From Streptomyces sp. NBC_01591 (GTDB lineage: Bacteria; Actinomycetota; Actinomycetes; Streptomycetales; Streptomycetaceae), in NCBI RefSeq assembly GCF_035918155.1, contig NZ_CP109327.1:2852001-2916000 (forward strand): 64,000 nucleotides of DNA. The letters run 5' to 3'. Shown here piece after piece: positions 45,463-52,245 of the stretch. The position numbers and the translations under genes are program-made. Position 1 is the first letter of the stretch; every line of letters begins with the position of its first letter. The notes beneath the pieces are model-generated. The model did no database searches. It saw only the letters and a list, made by a program, of their open reading frames with translations, and was not told the origin of the DNA.

Positions 45463-47355
45463 CTACCTCCAGTGGATCCCTGACGGCCGGGCAGGCTTGT
45501 ACAAGGTCCCGTTGTGCCGTTGGGTGCGGCGCTCGAACAGCGTGGCGTACAGGCCGCTCCTTCCGAGAAGTTGGGTGTGCGTGCCGGACTCCACCAGCCG
45601 CCCCTCGTCCAGAACGAGGATGCGGTCGGCGTCCGCGGCCAGGGCCAGGTCGTGGGTGATCACGATGGTGGTGCGGCCCCGGGCCAGCCGTCGCAGGGGC
45701 TCCAGGATGCGTTCCGCGGCCAGCCGGTCCAGTCCGGTGGTGGGCTCGTCGAGGAGGAGCACGGGTGCATCACGCAGCATGGCGCGGGCGATGGCGATGC
45801 GCTGCAACTGGCCGCCGGAGAGCCGGGAGGTGCCGGTGGATATGACGGTGTCATATCCCTCCGGGAGCGCCTCGATGAACGCGTGGGCGTCGGCCGCCCG
45901 CGCGGCCCACACGACGTCGTCGTGGCTCGCGTCGAGGCTTCCGCAGCCGATGTTCTCCTCGATGGTGTCGTGCAGGACGAGGGTGTCCTGCGGCAGCAGC
46001 GTGATGTTTTGGCGGAGGTACGTCAGCGGCGTCCGGTCCACGGAGACGCCGTCCAGCAGGACGCTGCCGGTCTCCGGGTCGTAGAACCTCAGCAGCAGCG
46101 CCGCCAGCGTCGACTTGCCCGCACCGCTGGGACCGGTGATGACCAGTAGTTCCCCGGGACTTGCGGTGAACGACAGGTCCCGGAGCACCATCTCGCTGCT
46201 TCCGGGGTAGTGGAAGAACACCTGACGCGCCTCCACCTCGCCGAGCGCCCGGCTGCGCTCCGGCACCGGTACCGAGTCGCCCGGGTCGGTGACGGCGGGC
46301 TCGGCGTCGAGGATCTCCAGCAGTCGTTCGGCGCCCGCGGTCGCGGCGGTGGCCGTCAGACCGAGCTGGCCCAGCGAACGGATCGGCGGGTAGAGGTAGC
46401 CGATGAAGGCGGCGAAGGCCAGCAGCTGTCCGAGGGTCATCCGGCCGGCCGAGATCTCCCACGCCCCCAGGCCGATGATCGTGAGGACGCACAGCGTTTC
46501 GAGGACCTCGATGAACTGCTCGTAGAACTCGGTGAGACGGACGGCCTTCACCGCGGTCCGCAACCGGACCCGCGCCTTGTTGCGGAGCCGGTCCTCCTCG
46601 TCCTGCTGCCTGTTGTACGCCTGCGTCATGACGACGTTGACCAGCGTCTCCTCTACCACGGCCGTGATGGCGCCGTCCGCCGCACGCCCGCGCCGGGACA
46701 CCGCGCGCAGGGGTTTGGCGAACCCGCGGGTGACGACCAGCAGGATCGGGACCATGACGAACGTGGCGAGGGCCAGGTCCCAGCGCAGCAACAGGGCCGC
46801 GCCGGCGTAGAAAACGGTGCCGAACAGCGCCGACGCCGCCCCGACGATGCCGGAGACCACGAGCGCCTCGATGGCCTCCACGTCACCTGTCAGCCGTTCC
46901 ACCAGGTCGCCACGGCGATTGCGCTGGAAGAAGTGCGGCGGGAGGTTCTGGAGATGGCCGAACACCCGGGCCCGCAGCCGCAGCACGAAGCGTTCGGCGG
47001 TCCAGACCGCGAGCGAACTGCCCAGGTACCCCACCACGGCACCGGCGACCGCCACGGCGAGCCACTGGCCGGCGGGCTTCCAGAAGGCGCTGACGTCGCC
47101 GCTCTGCAGGGCGGTGTCGGTGAGTTTGGCGAACAGCAGGACGGTGACGGTCTCGGCGAGTGCGGCCAGGACGGCGCACAGGAAGATGACGATGAGCCAG
47201 CGCCGGTCGCCTCTGGTCAACGGCCAGAAGCGCCGGAAGGACGCCAGGATGCTGACGGGGTCGGTACGGATCGGAACATCCGTCACCGGGTCCTCGGGCG
47301 GCTCTTCAGTACGGTCGGAACGCTTGAGCGAGCTGTGAAAGCGCATGGGCATCAC
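45463..47355 (-). CDS. ABC exporter, fused membrane and ATPase domains
   Basis: Up to 630 residues (ATG 47355; ATG 47346 is the main alternative). Six-helix exporter domain (about 55-340, starting WLIVIFLCAVLAALAETV) and an ATPase with Walker A TGPSGAGKST, signature SRLSGGQLQRIAIARA, Walker B VLLLDEPTTGLD and H-loop VITHDLALAAD. Canonical residues, so it can act as a homodimer. No C39 peptidase domain. The Gly-rich peptide gene at 47.5-47.7 kb lies directly upstream on the same strand, making a small-peptide substrate possible. Confidence 0.9.
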   Translation of the reverse strand: MMPMRFHSSLKRSDRTEEPPEDPVTDVPIRTDPVSILASFRRFWPLTRGDRRWLIVIFLCAVLAALAETVTVLLFAKLTDTALQSGDVSAFWKPAGQWLAVAVAGAVVGYLGSSLAVWTAERFVLRLRARVFGHLQNLPPHFFQRNRRGDLVERLTGDVEAIEALVVSGIVGAASALFGTVFYAGAALLLRWDLALATFVMVPILLVVTRGFAKPLRAVSRRGRAADGAITAVVEETLVNVVMTQAYNRQQDEEDRLRNKARVRLRTAVKAVRLTEFYEQFIEVLETLCVLTIIGLGAWEISAGRMTLGQLLAFAAFIGYLYPPIRSLGQLGLTATAATAGAERLLEILDAEPAVTDPGDSVPVPERSRALGEVEARQVFFHYPGSSEMVLRDLSFTASPGELLVITGPSGAGKSTLAALLLRFYDPETGSVLLDGVSVDRTPLTYLRQNITLLPQDTLVLHDTIEENIGCGSLDASHDDVVWAARAADAHAFIEALPEGYDTVISTGTSRLSGGQLQRIAIARAMLRDAPVLLLDEPTTGLDRLAAERILEPLRRLARGRTTIVITHDLALAADADRILVLDEGRLVESGTHTQLLGRSGLYATLFERRTQRHNGTLYKPARPSGIHWR

Positions 47356-47477
47356 ATCACAGAGGTGCTCGGGCTATGGATCTGGCCATGGAAATGGGCC
47401 CCAAAATACGAGGCCGACCCGCGCGGTGTGCGCGAGCCTGCCTCGAATTGGGATCAGGGGGTCGGGACTGAACGGTG

Positions 47478-47681
47478 TCAGCAACCCCAGCGACCACCCC
47501 GGCCGTAGCCGCCGTAGCCGCCGTAGCCGTCGTATCCACGGCCGCCGTAACCACGGCCGCCGTATCCACGGCCGCCGTAACCGCCGCGTCCGCCGTATCC
47601 ACCGCGTCCGCCGTAACCGCCACGGCCGCCATAGCCGCCGCCACCGTGTCCGCCGTGGTCGAAGATGCTACGTACCTTCAT
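47478..47681 (-). CDS. 67-residue Gly/Tyr/Arg-rich peptide
   Basis: ATG 47681 is preceded by GAGGAGG at ideal spacing, which supports translation. The peptide has a short basic start, MKVRSIFDHGGHGG, then about ten GGY/GGRGY repeats, a YDGYGGYGGYGRGG end and a C-terminal Trp-Gly-Cys. No signal peptide. I do not recognise a family. It could be a structural low-complexity protein or a ribosomally made peptide precursor exported by the ABC transporter whose gene starts about 120 bp downstream. Confidence 0.65.
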   Translation of the reverse strand: MKVRSIFDHGGHGGGGYGGRGGYGGRGGYGGRGGYGGRGYGGRGYGGRGYDGYGGYGGYGRGGRWGC

Positions 47682-47707
47682 CTTCGCCTCCTCTGGAGGG
47701 TTTCGCT

Positions 47708-47735
47708 GTGCCGCTCCTTGCTCTTGCTGCGGCAC
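47708..47735 (-). promoter_or_regulatory. Hairpin upstream of the Gly-rich peptide gene
   Basis: GTGCCGC (47708-47714) and GCGGCAC (47729-47735), 7-bp arms with a 14-nt loop, about 27 nt before the start codon. It could be a leader-RNA hairpin or an operator. Confidence 0.4.
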
Positions 47736-48065
47736 TTTCGACACTACGTCCGCCCCCTGCGGCCAACAAGTCGTAGAAGCCGAAATCAAGGATTAAAAGG
47801 GACGAAATGCCGTATTCCTTCAGAGCGTTGTCATAAGTGACTCTCCGGACACCCCTCGGGGCAGCCAGGGATGGTGCACATTTCGCGATGCCATGACGGC
47901 CGCCGCCGGGCCGCACACAATCGAGGCCGCCCGTACGGACACTGACGTACCGAGCTGACGTACCGACGCACCGACGTGGAACGGGAGGGACCCCCGGCCG
48001 GGCCCCGCTCGCGCGACCCGCCGGGTCGGCGCGCGGCCACTTGATCTTGCTACGGGGCCATGGTG

Positions 48066-48094
48066 AGGGCCCCACGGAATCCGTGAGGGCCCTC
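48066..48094 (-). terminator. Hairpin beside the tRNA-like remnant
   Basis: AGGGCCCCACGGA paired with TCCGTGAGGGCCCT, about 13 bp with one mismatch. It stands where the terminator of a minus-strand tRNA gene would be, just downstream of the tRNA-like remnant. From 47790 to about 48060 I see no gene. Confidence 0.55.
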
Positions 48095-48107
48095 CTGCCT
48101 ACATATA

Positions 48108-48163
48108 CGCAGGTCATAACGTTCCTGCCGGGACATCGGCAGTGGGGCGGGAGGACTCGAACC
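48108..48163 (-). repeat. tRNA 3'-end remnant / degenerate att-like repeat, left copy
   Basis: CGCAGGTCATAACGTT (48108-48123) matches 59538-59553 at 15 of 16 bases. After a different-length spacer, GTGGGGCGGGAGGACTCGAACC (48142-48163) matches the T-arm and acceptor of the tRNA at 59562-59635 with one substitution and one missing base. The T-stem cannot pair, and no anticodon or D-arm is present, so this is a broken 3' end, not a tRNA gene. Direct orientation relative to the right copy suggests island boundaries. Confidence 0.6.
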
Positions 48164-48261
48164 AATCCCGGTGTCCCTTCTCACCTGCGGTTTCGCCGCA
48201 GGGTCGGACATCTCTGGCCGTTTCCATCTGACCGCATCCCCGTCGACCCTGCTCGATCCGC

Positions 48262-48287
48262 ATCGGTGCAGCGTTCGCTGCACCGAT
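48262..48287. repeat. Perfect 26-bp palindrome
   Basis: ATCGGTGCAGCG (48262-48273), TT, CGCTGCACCGAT (48276-48287): 12-bp perfect arms with a 2-bp centre. The loop is too short for an ordinary terminator; it could be an operator or a recombination half-site. Confidence 0.6.
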
Positions 48288-48314
48288 TTCCCTGTCGCAC
48301 GGATGGCCAGCCTG

Positions 48315-48620
48315 CTACTGAGCCTGTGGGCGTGATGTCGTAGGGGCTGACAGGCGGCAGCTGTCGCGGTAGGCGCGGTCGGCCAGGACGAGGAGGATGG
48401 CTTGGAGGGTGGCGGCGGGCAGGAGCCGGTGGGTGGCTTCGGCGACGAGCCGGGTGAGCTGGGTGGCGCCGGCCTCGCGGGTGAGGCCGATGCGTCCGAG
48501 GGTGATGGGCAGGCCACCGGAAGTGATGTCGATGAGGTCGTAGGCGAGGTGGGCGACGGCCTGCCGGCCGATCCGGGCCTGCTCGGCGAGCGGGCCGACC
48601 ATGCCCGAACCCTGCTGCAT
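48315..48620 (-). CDS. Small hypothetical protein or gene fragment
   Basis: Up to 101 residues from ATG 48620 (or 84 from the in-frame Met about 18 nt later, 48602). Not recognised. It begins 11 nt after the monooxygenase stop on the same strand, so it could be the last gene of that operon. The helical middle is IGRQAVAHLAYDLIDITSGGLPITLGRIGLTREAGATQLTRLVAEATHRLL. No ribosome site is convincing. Could equally be the tail of a deleted gene. Confidence 0.35.
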   Translation of the reverse strand: MQQGSGMVGPLAEQARIGRQAVAHLAYDLIDITSGGLPITLGRIGLTREAGATQLTRLVAEATHRLLPAATLQAILLVLADRAYRDSCRLSAPTTSRPQAQ

Positions 48621-48631
48621 CGCGACGGAGC

Positions 48632-50248
48632 TCAGCTTGACGACACCGAGCCCGGAGCCTCAGCAGTCGTAGGGGCTACGACAGCGTGCTCGGTCTCGCT
48701 CAAGGGTTCGCCGAACCACCGCTTCAGGGCGGCAGCCAGGCTTCCAGGATCTGGTGTGGATCCTGGAAGCGGAGCCCATGCCACGTAGCCATCAGGTCGC
48801 ACCAGCATCAAGGCCGTCTCTTCATCGGACAGAGGATCGACAGGCACGGCCTCTACCCGGTCCCGCCAATGACCAACGGTTTCCAAAGGCCATGTCTGAG
48901 AAGTTGGATACACCAGCACGGCAAGTCCAGACCGTTGGCGTGCAGCCATTCGGGCCGCTTCTCTGCAAGTGTTCACGTGAGACGTAAGGACAAGGTCGGG
49001 TGCGGCGCGGCCCACTCTTTCGGAGGAAGCCTCGGTTGCGCTCATCGCGTAAAACAGATCCTTCATCGCGTACACCTCATGGAGGCGCCGTTTCACGGCT
49101 GGATCCGTCATCAGCTCTTGAAAGAAGAGCTCATACGGCGCTGTGTTGTCCACACCGGGATGAAGAAGTCTTGTTGCGGCCTCGGAATTGCGCAGCACAC
49201 GTGCTGCTACGGGGCGACGTTCGTCCTCGTAACTGTCAAGCAGGCCGGTAGCAGCAGTGCCGTGGACGGTTGCGGCCAGTTTCCACCCCAGGTTGACCGC
49301 ATCTTGAAGTCCTAGATTGAGACCCTGTCCACCGAAAGGCGGATGCACGTGGGCCGCGTCGCCTGCCAGCAGGACTCGACCGTTTCGGTACCGGTCGGCC
49401 AGTCTGCAGTTGCCTGTGAAACGGCTCAGAGAGACTGGGTCGCGCAAAGTGACTTCGACGCCGCTGGTACGGCGCAGACTGTCCTGAACTTCGTCAAGGG
49501 TTACCTCACTGCTGCGGTCGATGGAAGGAGTGTCGAATTCGACGCTGACGATGCGGCTGGGGCCGAGAGCGTAGGCAGTAATGCCTCGCGGAGTACGGCG
49601 CCAGGCTCGTTCCAGAATTCCTTCCGGCTCCACCGTTACAACTGCCTGATAGCCGGTCACTTCGGGGCCGCCACCAGGAAAGTCGATACCGACTGCTTTA
49701 CGCACGGTGCTGCGTCCGCCATCACAGCCAACGACATACTGGGCGCGAAGGGTTTTCTCAGTGCCTTCAGCGTCAGTGGAAGTCACGGCCACGTGATCCG
49801 TTTGATCGGTCTGCTCAGGTTCAGTGCCCGCTGTGCCAGATGCGTTGAATTGCTCCACAACGGAGGTGACACTGACTCCCCGTTCCAGTCGCCCTCCAAG
49901 CTGTGACAGCCTCCCATGCAGGACTTCTTCCAATACCCCGGCCCGGATCGGCAGCATGTCGGGGGCTTCCCCGAGCGGCCCACGCTCTGTCTTGTATGCC
50001 GGCTCGACATCGGCCGTGGCAGCCATCAGTGGGTCCAGCAAGCCACGGCGGTCCAGAGCCTGAATGCTGCGTGCGGTAATACCGGGGGCGCGCAGACGCC
50101 GATCGAAGTCGTCTGCGCGCTCCAGCACCAGCACGTCGACATCCATCAGTGACAGTTCGCAGGCCAGCATCAGTCCTACGGGCCCGGCACCTATGACAAT
50201 GACCTCCGCGTCGAGGGCAGGGAGCTGAGATGTGTCGGCCTCAGACAT
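48632..50248 (-). CDS. FAD-dependent aromatic hydroxylase (group A monooxygenase)
   Basis: 538 residues from ATG 50248. Dinucleotide motif AEVIVIGAGPVGLMLACELSLMDVDVLVLER, the DG motif VVGCDGGRSTVRKAVGIDFPG, and the FAD ribityl motif GRVLLAGDAAHVHPPFGGQGLNLGLQDAVNLGWKLA, as in polyketide and aromatic hydroxylases with a thioredoxin-like C-terminus. NAD(P)H-dependent hydroxylation of an unknown, probably biosynthetic, substrate. The start overlaps the stop of the preceding gene by 8 bp. Third-position G+C is lower than in flanking core genes. Confidence 0.9.
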   Translation of the reverse strand: MSEADTSQLPALDAEVIVIGAGPVGLMLACELSLMDVDVLVLERADDFDRRLRAPGITARSIQALDRRGLLDPLMAATADVEPAYKTERGPLGEAPDMLPIRAGVLEEVLHGRLSQLGGRLERGVSVTSVVEQFNASGTAGTEPEQTDQTDHVAVTSTDAEGTEKTLRAQYVVGCDGGRSTVRKAVGIDFPGGGPEVTGYQAVVTVEPEGILERAWRRTPRGITAYALGPSRIVSVEFDTPSIDRSSEVTLDEVQDSLRRTSGVEVTLRDPVSLSRFTGNCRLADRYRNGRVLLAGDAAHVHPPFGGQGLNLGLQDAVNLGWKLAATVHGTAATGLLDSYEDERRPVAARVLRNSEAATRLLHPGVDNTAPYELFFQELMTDPAVKRRLHEVYAMKDLFYAMSATEASSERVGRAAPDLVLTSHVNTCREAARMAARQRSGLAVLVYPTSQTWPLETVGHWRDRVEAVPVDPLSDEETALMLVRPDGYVAWAPLPGSTPDPGSLAAALKRWFGEPLSETEHAVVAPTTAEAPGSVSSS

Positions 50249-51167
50249 GACGGGTGACTTCCTGTGCGGGGGCCAGCAGGGCCTGGAGCAGCAACTGGGC
50301 CAGGGTGGCGTGATAGCACGAGCGAAACAGCACCGGATCTCGCGGTGTGGGTGCAAGGAGGGTGATCTGCCGGGCAGCAGCGTCATCGAGTGGGACCCCA
50401 CCGTGGCAGGGAGGCCCTAGAAGTCCACGCCGCACCATCCACGCCGCTTCTGCGGCGCGGTTGGCGGAGTTGAGACCGCGCAGGGCTATCAGAGTCTCGA
50501 TGAGCAGGTCCCAGCGACCGGCGCCGAAGGCGTAACTTCGGAGACGTTCGACCAGGTTGACAAGTCGTTCCTGTTCGGTGGCTGTGATGGTCAGATCTGC
50601 GGGACGTGCGCCCATGGCTGTGGCGTAAAAGATTGCGTGGGTGATCCGGTATGCCTCATGAACCAGTTCCGCGTCGGTCCAAGCAGCGCGCTCTGCGTGA
50701 GTGCGGCAGAGGTGGGACCAGTCCTGTTCGGTGCGCACCAGGCCGGCGAGGCTCAGGGCATGGAGGGTGCCGGGCGAACCAGGCCGTGCCCCCGCGCGTG
50801 CCAATTTCCGCAGGGCATCTTCGCATCTGCCGTGGCGGTGACCAGCAGCTCTAAGCCACAGGTAGGGCTGCATCAGGTAAATGCCGTCTGCAGCCGGGGC
50901 TGTAGTGGCTCTGTCGACGACGTCCCCAGAACATGTCGCCGTGATGAATTCTCGCCAACGGTCAAGTTGTAGGTGGGCACCGGGCCCCTGGACAAGGTGG
51001 AAATAGACGAGAGCCAGTTCACTCAGTGGCTTGAGCCCGTCGCGGGGAGCATCCCGCTGCGGTTTCGGCATGAAAAATGCAAGCCGGTCGCTGATCCATT
51101 TCAGAGCATCTGACGCTCCGGCATCTGGTGCCGTGGGCATCGACAACTCAGGCAGCCCAGGGTTCAA
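50241..51167 (-). CDS. Unrecognised helical protein in the RiPP-like operon
   Basis: 308 residues from TTG 51167 (TTGA overlap with the upstream stop, GGGGAG at good spacing); ATG 51140 is an alternative. I cannot assign a domain with certainty. It is mostly helical: DALKWISDRLAFFMP, LALVYFHLVQGPGAHLQLDRWREFI, LVHEAYRITHAIFYATAMG, ERLVNLVERLRSYAFGAGRWDLLIETLIALRGL. No catalytic motif, signal or membrane segment is obvious. Both ends overlap neighbouring genes, so it belongs to the operon for the PqqD-like protein and the monooxygenase. Confidence 0.6.
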   Translation of the reverse strand: MNPGLPELSMPTAPDAGASDALKWISDRLAFFMPKPQRDAPRDGLKPLSELALVYFHLVQGPGAHLQLDRWREFITATCSGDVVDRATTAPAADGIYLMQPYLWLRAAGHRHGRCEDALRKLARAGARPGSPGTLHALSLAGLVRTEQDWSHLCRTHAERAAWTDAELVHEAYRITHAIFYATAMGARPADLTITATEQERLVNLVERLRSYAFGAGRWDLLIETLIALRGLNSANRAAEAAWMVRRGLLGPPCHGGVPLDDAAARQITLLAPTPRDPVLFRSCYHATLAQLLLQALLAPAQEVTRHV

Positions 51168-51487
51168 CGGTCATGCTCCCCGGTGACCTGGTGCAACATT
51201 CCAGCGGCGGTGAGGCGCGCTATGAGTTGCTGACGGAACAGGGGCGCAGTGTTCTCGGCGTTGCTATCGAGAATCAACTCGTAGGGGCTCGGGGTGCCGG
51301 GATGCAGCGCTGTCCGCAGGGCCTCGGATCCGCGCTGGGAGAGGCGATGGACCGTGAACCGCTTCGTGTCGAGCAGCACTCCGCAAAAGGGAAGCTCCCG
51401 AAAGATGAGATGGTCGGCGATTCTCATATCGCCAGTCTGCTCGGTGACTGGAATCTCGCCATCGTCCATCGAATTGTTGCTACGCAT
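51164..51487 (-). CDS. PqqD-like peptide-recognition (RRE) protein
   Basis: 107 residues from ATG 51487, overlapping the end of the asparagine-synthetase-like gene by 8 bp and the next gene by 4 bp. The core resembles PqqD / lasso B1-type domains: ADHLIFRELPFCGVLLDTKRFTVHRLSQRGSEALRTAL, then a helical LFRQQLIARLTAAGMLHQV. Such domains bind leader peptides and deliver them to tailoring enzymes in RiPP pathways. No precursor or leader peptidase gene is evident next to it. Confidence 0.65.
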   Translation of the reverse strand: MRSNNSMDDGEIPVTEQTGDMRIADHLIFRELPFCGVLLDTKRFTVHRLSQRGSEALRTALHPGTPSPYELILDSNAENTAPLFRQQLIARLTAAGMLHQVTGEHDR

Positions 51488-52243
51488 CTTCCAGTCCCTC
51501 CAGCCAACGCTCGATCACGCACAGGCGGGCGATCTCTTCCCCGTTGCGGTGCACCCGGGCCTGGTTGAGCCCCTCGATGAAGGTATGACTCAGCACGCCC
51601 GTGCGACACAACACGGAATCCGGAGTAAGGATGGAACGGCAGAGATCGAAGTTCTGGTTCGCGAACACCGCGGAGATGGAATCGATGCGGGCCTGCTGCA
51701 TCCGGTGCCCGATCCCTGCGGGGACGCCGCGATCCGCATAGGCAAGACGCAGGGCGAACTTGTCGACGGTGAGACCGTGCCCGAACCCGATACGGTGCCG
51801 GTCGGGAAGCGCCAGCGCGTACTCGACGACGTCTCGATCCGCGAAGGGCGTGCTGATCAGGCGGTGCTTGGGCAGAGCGTAGTTGAGCCATGCAGCCTGC
51901 AGGTTCGCTGTGCTGAAAGACTGGCCAAGCATGAAGAGTGACGTAACGCCTTGAGGAAGCCGCCGGGGGCTCCAGCCGTTTCGTCTCATTGTTGCGTGCA
52001 GGCCGTCACGGGCACGGTCTGCGGCCTCGCGCAGAGCCTGGGTGACGCGAGCCCCCGCTTCCTCGGTGAACCCGACGGGGTGCACGATTGCATTGCGATC
52101 CGGCAGTGCGGTGGTGGGGTCACCGCTGAGGAGCCGGTAGAGGTAGCGTGCGGTCCCTGATGCCGTACGGGCAGCACGCCACCCTGCTCGATGCAGCCTT
52201 CGTCGAACGCGCGGCCTGCCATACCGAATGCGGTGAGCAGCAT
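51480..52243 (-). pseudogene. Asparagine-synthetase-like (lasso cyclase type) gene, N-terminally deleted and frameshifted
   Basis: The C-terminal half of an Asn_synthase domain is clear from 52085 down: STPFADRDVVEYALALPDRHR, GLTVDKFALRLAYADRGVPAGIGHR, FANQNFDL. From ATG 52243 a second frame reads MLLTAFGMAGRAFDEGCIEQGG with good codon use as far as about 52170. There it must shift frame to continue as TARYLYRLLSGDPTTALPDR. The glutaminase domain and the ATP pyrophosphatase loop (SGGxDS) are absent. It therefore cannot be a normal amidotransferase. The ATG is three bases after the truncated regulator stop, as if one deletion fused both genes. Confidence 0.65.
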
Positions 52244-52245
52244 GG

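Noticed and set aside
47478..47681. The GGY-coding repeats as a possible CRISPR array.
   Set aside because: The repeats are short, have no unique spacers of constant length, and form a translated frame with a good ribosome site.
48142..48215. A complete tRNA gene at the 48.1-kb tRNA-like sequence.
   Set aside because: Only the acceptor 3' strand and T-loop remain; the T-stem does not pair and no anticodon or D-arm is present.
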